Shown here: positions 11,672 through 25,290 of the stretch, piece after piece
Layout of the letters: every line of letters starts with the position of its first letter
Position numbering within the stretch: the stretch's first letter is position 1
NCBI GenBank assembly: GCA_003008705.1
Contig: PDUO01000017.1
Location: 819,032-883,031 of the forward strand
DNA length: 64,000 nt
Direction of reading: 5' to 3'
Source of the DNA: Pezicula radicicola
Lineage: Eukaryota > Ascomycota > Leotiomycetes > Helotiales > Dermateaceae
The notes under the pieces: generated by a model
Databases searched by the model: none
Told to the model about the DNA's origin: nothing
The model's input: the letters and a program-made list of their open reading frames with translations, nothing else
Made by a program: the position numbers and the translations under genes

Positions 11672-12096
11672 ATGTTGGCATTCGTCAACTCAGCAACAAT
11701 CCTGCTCTTTCTCACAACGCAAGTCATTCCTCTCTCTCTCTATTCCCTCTACCTTTCCTATCACTTAATCAAGAAAATAAAGAGGAATATACTAACCAAA
11801 TTTCCCAACACAGTCATTATACCACCGCTCTCCCACAATCTCTAGCAACAACGACTTCAGGATGTACAAGTACACTACTTTCCAACGCACCATTCAACCT
11901 CGGTCCTACATCGATCACTTATAAAAACATTACAACTTCGACGATGACGGTGGATTGTGCTGGTTGTACGGCTGTTGTTTCAAAGAATCCGTTTGGAAGG
12001 GGACCCGTGGCTAGGTTTTCTACTACTGTTTTTGAGGATGTGGTCGGTACTGTAACGGTGCTGGCTTGTGAGAGTACGAGTGGGGCTGGTTATTGA
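11672..12096 (+). CDS. Small secreted protein, four cysteines
   Basis: Exons 11672-11718 and 11814-12096 join to 109 aa. The 95-bp intron begins with GC instead of GT (GCAAGT) and ends CACAG, with a perfect branch site TACTAAC at 11790-11796. A GT donor two bases downstream would give the wrong frame and an early stop. The N-terminus MLAFVNSATILLFLTTHYTT is a signal peptide, with likely cleavage near residue 20. The mature part has four cysteines (GCT, CAGC, ACES contexts), is rich in Thr, Ser and Val, and has one N-glycosylation sequon (NIT). I do not recognise the family. Size and secretion make it an effector-like candidate by inference only. Confidence 0.68.
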
Positions 12097-15398
<3,302 letters not shown>

Positions 15399-16613
15399 GC
15401 ACTGAGACTAGAATGAATGTACAGTACTACTGGCCTGATGCCAGATGCAAATATGAATACAGAACGCTGCCACGCGAGCAATCGACTTGACTTGGATAAC
15501 TGACTTGATTTAGCCGACTTTGTTTAAGTTAGTAACTTATTGATATGGAGGTGAATGTTCGAGGCACTATTCCTAATTCGGTTAGTGTCGTTTTCGACCA
15601 TAAACTAGACCTTGATTCCGTAGAAACCTACATACTACAATACAACCCTATATTGAACTAGATTTCGACGTATCCCCCTTGTTTTCTCTTATATAACTTA
15701 ACTATAGAACTCACTTACTTCATCTACTATATTCTTATGTATCTACACTTTAGCACCTAACTAATACTTTTAGAAAGCTTATATATATGTGCATTTCAAT
15801 TAAAATAAATCCTTACTCCCTTCTTAAATAGTAATAAAGTAAATAATATATCTAGTCTACTATAGTAACTATTTAATACTTATAGTAAAAATAATCTTAA
15901 TAAATCTCAACTTCAATCACGATTTCTTTCTTATATAAATATCAGAATTATATAAGACTAGGAAAGAGGAGGTAGTGCCTCTATTCAAATGTAAATAGGT
16001 TAAATGGAACAAATAGGACAAACTAGACAAATTAATTAGGGTAGGAGATTAGAATAAGTATATAGGTATAGTACTAGTGTCATGCGGGATAGGATATAAA
16101 TTGATACTGTTAAGTAGTGTAGCTGAGTGTGTTGAATGGTTATATAACCATCTCTTTGTGTATAGGTTGCTTAGTACTATACTCTTTTTCCTTAACGGAG
16201 AATAACTCGCTGTAAGTGTTGTAAGTGATAATTGAATAACCTAGTTAGTTATACGTTTTAAATTATGTATAGACTATATTAGGTGACTTACTTGAAAGGA
16301 AATTAACTAAGCTACTTAAGTGGACTTAAATTTATAAGTCTAAGAATACATCTATAAATTAAGTAATAGTTTACAGGCTTTGCTAATATATATCCTAGAT
16401 TACATACTATCAAGCTATATTCAGGGAGTACTAATAAGAGATCAGACGATTTGAAAGAAGAATAGTATGTAGAGAAGAAGGATTATATGTGTTAATAGTT
16501 TAAGTAGGTAGATTATTCTTCTCTTAGAAGGTATCTAAGGACGTTGAAATAAGGGTAAGAGTTAAAGGAAAAGGTATGTAATTTGGCATTTGACTAATGC
16601 TTGAAAAGAAGTA
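15399..16613. other. AT-rich gene-free island left of the transposon
   Basis: Strongly AT-rich with many TA steps and stop codons in all frames. It contains a degenerate partial copy of the CEF1 3' end (15943-16105) and borders a mutated transposon. This composition is typical of fungal repeat DNA decayed by C-to-T mutation. No intact gene is seen. Confidence 0.7.
15943..16105 (+). repeat. Degenerate duplicate of the CEF1 3' end
   Basis: Aligning by eye with 15311-15460 (last CEF1 codons plus 3' UTR) shows the same order of blocks: CAGGAATTGTATAGGGC versus CAGAATTATATAAGAC, AAATGGGACAAATGGG versus AAATGGAACAAATAGG, GAGACTAGAATGAATGTA versus GAGATTAGAATAAGTATA, then a shared GTACTA block. Many differences are G to A or C to T towards the copy, with a few small indels. 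It looks like a decayed tandem duplication. Confidence 0.55.
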
Positions 16614-16657
16614 ACGTGGAGGATAAGCGAATGTGCAAAACAAGCGAATGTACAAAA
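16614..16657 (+). repeat. Left terminal inverted repeat of the transposon
   Basis: 44 bp beginning ACGTGGAGGATAAGCGAATG. It matches the reverse complement of 18431-18474 with three differences, all G/A transitions. Inside it the block AAGCGAATGTRCAAAA occurs twice in tandem, a likely paired transposase-binding site. Confidence 0.9.
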
Positions 16658-16712
16658 TCCTCTAAATTTCCTACCCCCTTACTTTTAAATTCATTTTAAA
16701 ATTAACCACAAT

Positions 16713-18368
16713 ATGCCCCAAAAAAACGACGAGAATCAATTAAATCTTACCATCCAAGCTATAAGACACGATCCAAAACTAAAGGTGTACACTGTATCAA
16801 AGATCTACAGAGTAGATCATCGGAAGCTAAGCCGCCGGCTATATAGCATGCCCTCAAGATACGCTATTCAAGCTAATTCTCGGAAATTGATAGATTTAGA
16901 AGAGTCCGTCATTACTGAACGTATTCTCGACCTAGCTTCCCAAGGATTCCCTCCTAGACTATGTGTTGTAGAAGATATAGTAAACCGTATTCTCGCAACG
17001 CGTCAAGGCGAATGCGTTGGACAGCGCTGGGCTGGGAATTTTGTGTGACGGCGACCAGAGCTCCGGACGTATTTTCAAAGGAAATACGACTATCAGAGGG
17101 CCAAATACAAAGATCCAGAGGTGATTCGGGGTTGGTTTGAACTTATGAAGAATATAATCGCGAAATACTCAATTTGCGAGGCGGATATCTATAACTTCGA
17201 CGAGACCGGCTTCATGATGGGCGTTATCTCTACAGGAATGGTCGTAACAAGCTCTGACGGTCGGGCACAAGCAAAGAAGACCTAGCCTGGTAATAGGGAA
17301 TGGGTTATAGTTGTCCAGGCCGTTAGTTCTATAGGTTACACGGTCCCTCCGTACATCATTGTAGCGGGAAAAAATCACCTCGAATCCTGGTACAACGAAG
17401 CTGATTTCCCACCCCAATGGCGGACTGGCGTCTCTCAAAATGGCTGGACTACAAATGAACTAGGCCTAGATTGGATTCGCCACTTTGAGAGCTTTACTGC
17501 TCCCCGAAAATTGGGTGTTTATCGCCTCCTAGTCCTCGATGGGCATGAAAGCCACTACTCCGACGCTTTTGAGGAGTACTGCAAGGAACACAACATTGTA
17601 ACTCTTTATATACCTCCTTATTCATCTCACTTACTCCAGCCACTCGATGTAGGCTGTTTTAGCCCCTTGAAGAAAGCGTACAGTCGGTAAATTGAGGAGT
17701 TAATACAGCAGTAAATAACCCATATAACGAAGGAAGACTTTATTCCTGCGTTCCGGGCCGTATTCCAGGCCTCTCTAACCAAAAGCAATATCCAGGGAGG
17801 CTTTAGAGGGGCTGGACTCGTTCCTTTTAACCCAGAGAGGGTGATTTCGGCCCTGGATCTCAAGTTACGGACTCCTACGCCACAAAACTCCCGCCCAAGT
17901 ACTGCCCAACCATGGACCTCCCAGACCCCAAGCAACCCTACCCAAGCTACTTCTCAAAGTTCTTTTATTAAGGAACGGGTGACAAGGCATCAAGGAAGCT
18001 CTCCTACGGCAATTTTAGATACGATTGACTAGTTTACGAAGGGTATGTCTAAAGTAATGCACCAGCTAGCCTTATTACAGGCCGAGGTAAAGGATCTCCG
18101 AAAGGCGAATGAGACTCTAAGCAAGCGTCGGAATCGTAAAAAAGTACACTTGCAGGAGGGAGGATCACTAAACCTCCAGGAGGCCCAGGCCCTAATGGAC
18201 GAGAAAGATATTACGGAGTAAATAAAGCAGGAGACGCGGGGAAGTAGGGGTCGGAAGGAGAGGGAGGAAACGCGTACACGGCGCTGTGGCAACTGTAATA
18301 GGACAGGTCATAATTCGCGTACATGTTAAATTGTAATAGAGACCTCTGAGGAAGATAATTCTAAATAA
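16713..18368 (+). pseudogene. Transposase relic (DDE, pogo/Fot1 family)
   Basis: A single frame runs 551 codons from the ATG at 16713 to a stop at 18366-18368, broken by seven in-frame stops at 17046, 17283, 17688, 17712, 18030, 18219 and 18327. The N-terminal part resembles a CENP-B/Tc5-type DNA-binding helix-turn-helix region (GQRWAGNFV). The DDE core is readable: NFDETGFMMG, LVLDGHESH and LDVGCFSPLK, with 35 residues between the second and third Asp. A coiled-coil and a CCHC zinc knuckle (CGNCNRTGHNSRTC) close the protein. Most stops are explained by a single C-to-T change of Gln or Arg codons, as expected from repeat-induced point mutation. No product is expected. Confidence 0.93.
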
Positions 18369-18430
18369 ATAAAATTATTCTAATAAGTTTTGGCTGAGTT
18401 ATTACGATTTTTGTGAGAATGCCAAGGAAG

Positions 18431-18474
18431 TTTTGCACATTCGCTTGTTTTGTACATTCGCTTATCCTCTACGT
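18431..18474 (-). repeat. Right terminal inverted repeat of the transposon
   Basis: Reverse-complement partner of 16614-16657, ending CTTATCCTCTACGT and followed by the TA target duplication at 18475-18476. Confidence 0.9.
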
Positions 18475-18738
18475 TAGTAGTAGTCTTAATTAATTTATTA
18501 TAAACTCCCAAGACTGTTCCCATTCAACTGGCATATAACAGGAAGATTTCGAATTTAAAGTAGTTGTAATCTTTCCTCCAGTTTCAAAACAGAGGTATTG
18601 GCCAACCAGCAAAATATCCTCCCTCCCCCATCAAAACCCAACAGCACAACAATTCATTCCCATACTCCATTTCCTTCTCTCTCAAAAGTGAAAGGGAAAA
18701 GATCTCATAATCTTATCTATTTTTCTTTCCGCTAAGTG

Positions 18739-21700
18739 CTAACTAGTATTCATAACAGCAGTCTTCTTCAAAAGCGCCTCGATCTTGGGTATCAACTGTC
18801 GTATCCGAAAAGGTTTTGGCATAACATCATCCATCCCCGAGTCTCTAGCAGTAGCTATCTGCTCACCACGCGCATTTGCTGTCACTGCTATAATAGGTAC
18901 GTGCCCGAGAATCAAACCTTGGGTTTGCATTTCGCGGATTGTACGCACGCATGTGAGACCATCCATAACTGGCATTTCCAAATCCTTGTGTCGGGTTAGT
19001 TATCACTTTCGGTTTTCATTGTAGAGGGACGCTTTGATCATATGATACAAGAGAATATGGCTTACCATAAGAATGACAGAGAGGGCTTTTCCGTCAAGCT
19101 CTCTGCCCTTGAAATATTTTGTCTCTTTTAATACTTCAAGCGCTTCCCCACCATGATTTGCGACGTAGACTACACATCCAAGCTTTTTTATTTGAGCAGC
19201 AAGAATCCTCTGGTTGACGAGATTGTCTTCAACAATGAGAACATACAAGTCACCTAGACTCATCGGTGCTAGCGGGGTACCTATAGAAGATCCAGCCAAG
19301 TCGACGGCTTGTAAGACTTTCGATACAGAGGTCGTGGCTTCTCCTTGCGCCACATTCATTAGCACGTTCGTGACGAGCCTTGAATGTGATTGCAGATTGA
19401 GTTGGAGACAGGAATTCATGCTCTCAGTGCTGACTTTTTGTTCCGCTCTCCTAGATTTGAGATAGAACGCGAAAGTAGAGCCTACCGCTGACTCTGAAGC
19501 AACGCCTATTTCACCGCCCTGTAGTTCTGTCAATTGTCTTGAGATGAAAAGTCCAAGACCACTTCCGCCATATTGAATGTGAGTGCGGGGCGATGCTTGA
19601 GAAAACCGCGTAAACAACTTGTTTTTCTCTTCACTCGTCAAACCACATCCAGTATCTTTTACTTCGAATCGAAGATATATAATTTCGCCTGTACCCCATT
19701 CCTTCCCGGCCGTGACGTCTGCTTTTGCTTTGTTAGTTGGGAAATAGTCAAATTTTGGGTTCCGTTCATGTGGAGGTCCCAAGTGAGCACTGATTCCTAC
19801 ACCAATGGATCGAGTAGCTTCTGATTTCGTGAACTTGATCGCATTTGTTAGGAGGTTAATCTGCAGATATCAGTCACTGGGCTTTTTCATTGCTGAGAAA
19901 CATACTAGTACTTGAAGTAATCTAGACGAATCTAGCATGACATTATCAAGCTTCAATGTCTCAAAAGACCCGTCGATGTGGAATTTCAGGTCTATTCTAT
20001 TCATCTGGCACTCTGCCACAAACATTTTCAGAGACTGTCTTACAACCTCAATAGGTTGAATGGGAACTGGTGTGATAAGTAGGAGGTCAGAGTCAAGCTT
20101 CGATATAGTCAAAATATCATCAACGATTGACTTTTGATGCTGAGCACAAAGCTGAATTGTTTCAGCTGCTTCAATACTACTGTCTATGGCCTCTAGCAGG
20201 ACACAGTCGAGTACTGGCTGGCTGGCCTTATACTCAGTTAATAATGAAGAGATGCCGTCAGCACCTGCACTCACTATGTTAGCTACATCATCTCCCAGGA
20301 CAAAACACTATGTAGGATAAAATACATTGCAAGATAGCCGATAAGGGATTTCGCATTTCGTGCGATGTTATGTCAATAAAATTGTTCTGTTGACGTCGAT
20401 TTTCTTCTGCTTCTAGTAGGCGACGGTTTTGCAAGCCTTCCGCCCATTTTATACGGCTTATATCGGTTATACCTAACAGTCTCATTAGTCAATATGAATA
20501 TAATTTGCTGTACAAAGAGCCAAGATATTCTGCCAGTCGGTGACCAAGTCTCAGCTACAGTACTTCATCATTTCAGTAACTGGATCCGTGGATAATCTTA
20601 TTCAACGATTACAACGCAGATGGCAGAAAAGGGGCGAAGAGGAGACATCATTACTCACATCCCATAACGCTTCGCAAGGAACCATCTTCGGATACCTCGG
20701 GAATTGCTGAAGCTAGAATCCACCGCTGAACGTCTAACAAGCGACCTCCAAACTCGATTTTTGCAGGCGCTCGCATTCGTACTTCTGTGGTTATCGTTGA
20801 ATATTCCGTGATCATTTGTTCCCATTTTGAATTGTATTCTGGAAGGTCATCCTCAAGAATTGCCAAGGACCAAGACAATGGTGCATCAGAAACATCAGTC
20901 TTAGGGTACCCTGAGATACTAAACCATTGAGAGTTTGCGTACGTGATCCGCTGTTCTGCATCCATAATAAAAAGCCCACCAGGAACAATGTCTGTGAAGC
21001 GCTTAAAATTCTTTTCGTTCTCCTTGGCTTCCTGCGTACGAAGTAGGAGTTCTTCGGATAGTTTTGCTTGAGTCATAGCATCTTGTGCTGAGCGCTTCTG
21101 TAGGGTGATGTCTGTGATACAACCCATGATTGTTTTGAGAGTTCCATCAGGGGCAAATTCTGGCTGGGATGCAGCCAAGATCCACTAGGCATATGGTCAG
21201 TATGAGCCTTTTCGAAAATGTAGATCAGAACCTGGGGCTCTCTTTTTGTGCACACTAGTACCTGTGAGATCAAGGTGACAGTGCCGGAGTACACATACAT
21301 GATCAATCAGTTCATGGCTTTCTAAGTTAGGGTCATGCCATCGCTTTTTAAGTTTTAGTTCAGCGGACCATGGTAGACCGTCAACGGTAAGTCTCTTCCA
21401 ACCATCTTCCATAATGGGTATACTTGAGGGGTCGATAACTTCCATCCAGCTCATTTCGTATAGCGCATCACGAGAGTGCCCTGTTTGTTCAAACCAGCGA
21501 TCATTTGCTTCGAGCAAAAGTCCCTGGGGGTCAATTGAAAACATCCCAACAGGAGATAGCTCCGCCATTCGTTGCATCCGACTTCGTTGAACCGCAAGTT
21601 CTTCGGAGAGCTTCATTCTTTCCAATGCTGCTGCTTCAGCCGCTGTACTTCCTCGCCTGATCTCCGCTTCAAACAGAGTAACGGAAGCCAGAGAGGTTGC

Positions 21701-23838
21701 TAGCTGTCGGTTAAGAAGTTTAATAAACGTCTGATAATCGGCATCCCACGCCCTCCTAGGGTTGATACCCACAACCAGGAACCCCAAAACATTCTCGCCA
21801 GTAGTTAGACGGATTGGGCACACAACAGCTTGCTTGCAAGGTTCACCAAAACCTCTCCACTTAAATCCTTTGATTAGAGACTCTGGCAAAGTTCCGTCCA
21901 AGATATCCAATATAGTTGGTTCTCTTGTCCGCATTGCATCACGAAATGCCGGGATGAACCCTCCTCTGGCCCCTTTCAGGTCTAGTTTTGCGGGAGCAGC
22001 TTCACTGTCGACTGGAACACCGAGCATGCCTTCTAACACGCACGACTTCATTGTATGGGAGCTCTCCGATGATATTGAAGAGGCTTCATCGCCTTCAACA
22101 TCATCAAGCACTGAATACAACAGCGCGAAAGGAAAATCGAACTCATTTGCTTCTAGCGGTTTCAAAATGCGACTCCAAAATGACGAAACTGACGTCGCGA
22201 GTGAAACTTCTTCGCCAAGTTGTAATAAAGTTCTAGTTCTCCTATCAGCAATTGTCTGCCTCGTAGTCTCGATAGCCGTGTTCCAAAGTCCTTGTATTGA
22301 TTCAGTACCGCCGTAAACAGGTATGAGTGACCATGAGTAGTAGGTCTCTTCAAGGAATCCAAAACGTTCGATTGGTAGCATTTGCTCCACCTGCGCTACT
22401 GCTTGACCCGTCCTCATAGCGTGAGTAAATAGCGACCCCACCAGAGTCTTTATCTCTACAGAAGCTTTCCGGAAGCCAGTACTTGGCCGTATTAGTATAT
22501 AGTGCTTAATTTGGAGGAGGTGGTGGAATATCTCAACTCGAGACCAGAACGGAATAATAAGCTGATTATATATTTGGCTACATACCCCATAAGAGTTGGA
22601 TGTTTACGCCCAGCTACATTGATGGCGTATTGCTCGTTATATATCATTGTATATTCCTAGAGTGCCAAGCATTAGATATACTCTTGAAGATCTTCGTCCT
22701 GCTACTCAAAGCTAAGATGAGGATTACAAACCTCGCCCCAGTATATTGCAGCAGGATGAGGGTTTGCCATCAACAAATTGACGAGCTGACGGAGTTCTGG
22801 AGACCATGTGCTCATGTCCCCCAAGGCCGTGCTAGCCCAATCGAAGCTTCGAGCAAAATGCATATGCGATGTTAAGTATCCTTTAGGCTGAGGGACAGTC
22901 CCTATACATTCAAAAGCTCGGAGTTAGCTTACTCATTCTGGATGTCTTGAGAGCAACTCAAACATGGTTCAGGAGCAACGAGTAATGGACTCGAAAGGGC
23001 CAATTACGCTCCAAGAAATTGACTACGTACAATCAGAAGTTCCTAAATTATGATATTCTCCTGTCGCTTCTGTCGCTTCATCATAAGTTGAAGTGGGGGG
23101 ACTTGGTGACGAGGTCTCTGGTTCAGTTGAGACTAAGGGCTCTGCCGATTCATCATATGCTTCCTTTTCCACTTCGGCCAATATCGTTGGTGGCTCAACA
23201 AGCGCTTCCTTGAAGTGAGAAACTGGGGTGCCACTGATGACTCTCCAACGTCCTCCAACGATGAATCCAGTCCAAAGGATGTCCCGATACTGGAATGCTC
23301 TTGGCTCGGATATTCCCAAAGCTCTCACATTGGTCCATTTTTTGAACTCCAATTGAGACTTGTCCGGGGGTAGCTCTAGTCTTCTCTTACTTGATAATTC
23401 CTCCATGAGACTATCATTGGAGAGAAACGCTGAATTGCAGTACAATGGTTCGAAATCCACTTCCTCCTCTTCATCCCTTTCACCGTAAGCTATCAAATCT
23501 AGAACGAAGGTTGGCCTGGGATCGAATTCCAGCAGCTCCCTTACGTCAATTCTTGCAAAGGCGCGCTCAGCATCCTGGCCGGTCTTGAGTTCAGAATTAC
23601 TGGGCCGGTCCAAAGATTGCTTGCTACCTCGCCTGCTATGGCTGCGGGAATTTTTTATCGAGGACTCAGAGCGCTCATGCTTGGCGACCTTCTGGGTCTT
23701 CTGTATCCTCGGGGACATATCATGCAGCGCAGTGGTGGGTACTATGCCGACCTCCGGGGCACCAGGGGTATTAGTGAAGTCTGGAGGTTGACGTTGATAG
23801 AGTTTGGTCGATGAGGGAGTCACGGGTGGCGGGACCAT
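18739..23838 (-). CDS. Hybrid histidine kinase with PAS/GAF sensor and receiver domain
   Basis: Nine exons join in phase to 1442 aa: 23838-23031, 22916-22732, 22656-22586, 22481-21299, 21184-20659, 20472-20326, 20273-19906, 19860-19066, 18984-18739. Order: a basic Ser-rich N-terminus; a PAS-like region (FDWASTALGDMSTW, MIYNEQYAINVAG) near 280-360; a GAF-like region about 436-620; PAS near 659 (SPVGMFSIDPQG) and 814 (GGLFIMDAEQRITYANSQW); an H-box SHEMRNPLSAIL near 961; N-box INLLTNAIKFT near 1098; G-boxes DTGCGL and GGSGLGLF; and a receiver with VEDN near 1304 and phospho-acceptor Asp of DLEMPVMDG at 1362. No signal peptide or membrane segment, so probably cytosolic. All catalytic motifs are intact. 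It would phosphorelay to a Ypd1-like protein; the signal is unknown. The exon 6-7 join (52-bp intron ending CTAACATAG) is the least certain. Confidence 0.9.
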
Positions 23839-25290
23839 TGTACCTGCTCTATACCCGGTATCTGGGTTGGTTTTCTACACCGTTGCTTGTTCCCTTGGCT
23901 TGCCATCCGGTGAAGAGCTAGTAAGTTACACTGTACCTTTCGTTCGTACGCTGTACAACGTGACGACTAGTTAGTAGTTACGCATGCCCATTGCTCTATT
24001 GCCAAGGCTGTCACGCCAGAATCAGCGATGTTGCTGCGTGCTTGACATACGAAAGTACCTAGGTACTAACGTTGCATCCGCGTCAAGGAAACTGTCATGC
24101 TCCGCAGGGGTGACAGACTCAAGAGTGCGAGTGTAGATAATCCTTAATGTTGGTATGGTGTAGAGCCGTGCCGACCGAGATGCGATTGTGAGATTGCGAT
24201 GGCAGGGTTCTAAAACATGGCAATGCGAGGATCTCTCTGCATGGCACCTGAAACGCTAATCTAGATTGGTCTTGACAGCAGGAAGCAAAAATACATTAGA
24301 ACACTCGTACAGTACATGCAAAAACAAAAAAGAGGAAAAGTTCATTGCGATCTCTTAAGGAAGATAACGCAATAGGTAAGGTAGGTAGGGGAACGAGCAC
24401 CTTGCAAGAAAAAGTAAAAGCAGCATGTTGAGGTAACGGTTTAGAACGGCCTCCAACCATTGACGATTAGCTTTCAACATTAAGTAATAAGGTAGGTAGG
24501 AAAACATACTTGCCTATATAAGACTGGATTCAAGCCAATTGCAGGAAAACGGCCGTAGGAGGTGCAGAGGCTTTAAGAACCACTGCTTCAAGCTCCTATC
24601 TTCGTATGAGGCTCTTTACCCTTGGTCTGATTGTGTCTGGAACTTGAAAAAATACCTTCCTGGAGACGACTAAGTTGATCTGATCAAACTGAAAGCGACT
24701 TCAGGCAGCCAATATAATCTTAGTGATACCCAAAGATGGCAGCACCTACTTAGTCCTAGATACTTGATCAACGCCGCTTTTACTTGTCTTTACTAGCTAG
24801 ACTCACTGTGCAAAGTACTCGGTACTATGCACAGCTTCTATAAAGTCATAAACCCGACCTAGAGGAATGAGCTGGCCGGGATTTTGCTCATTCCAGCTCC
24901 AGGAGCATGTTTATCTCGTCTTGTAGATTAGAGAGTCTAATTTATAAATTGATATTTATTGGAATTCTCAAGTGCAAGTGATACATTTATCAGCGCAGTG
25001 GCTGGCCTAGAGAGTAAGTAAGCAATTACGTCGCACCACATTTCTCATTTTGTATGCAAACTTTTGAAAACGCAATAGACGCTTTCTCCATAAAATTTAT
25101 TCATAGGCTGTTTAAATATCTCCTTCAGCTTGTTTTTAACAAATGTCAAGAAGCACATTTGTGTCTACTGGAGTCCTTCGGCTCTCTATCAGCTCGGAAG
25201 GTTTTGCCGAATGTTGTATCGCCAAGCATTCTGGAGGAAAGCTTCAGCAAAGATGGCAGTCAGAGATGCACTGTCTTCATACCAACCAAA
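23839..25290. other. Divergent intergenic region between histidine kinase and ATP25
   Basis: About 1.45 kb holding both promoters. The frame of ATP25 stays open back to 25054, but the ATG at 25291 is the better start. Short GGTAGGTAG motifs recur near 24382 and 24492. No gene or RNA is recognised. Confidence 0.5.

Larger units (their letters stand above)
16614..18474 (+). mobile_element. Fot1/pogo-type DNA transposon, inactive
   Basis: A 1,861-bp element bounded by 44-bp inverted repeats and flanked by a TA duplication (16612-16613 and 18475-18476), as expected for Tc1/mariner-pogo insertions. It carries one transposase frame interrupted by stop codons but without frameshift. Length, DD35D catalytic layout and TA target agree with the Fot1/pogo group of fungi. 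It sits in AT-rich DNA between CEF1 and the histidine kinase gene. Confidence 0.92.

Noticed and set aside
11721..11813. GT donor CAA|GTCATT for the secreted protein intron
   Set aside because: It shifts the frame and leads to a stop after about 40 codons; only the GC donor joins both halves in phase.
20274..20325. Alternative 34-bp intron after the histidine kinase H-box
   Set aside because: Too short for a fungal intron and it lacks a branch site; the 52-bp version has GCTAAC before the AG and keeps the frame.
25054..25290. Upstream extension of the ATP25 reading frame
   Set aside because: The added residues hide the mitochondrial presequence and read like untranslated leader; the ATG at 25291 is the better start.
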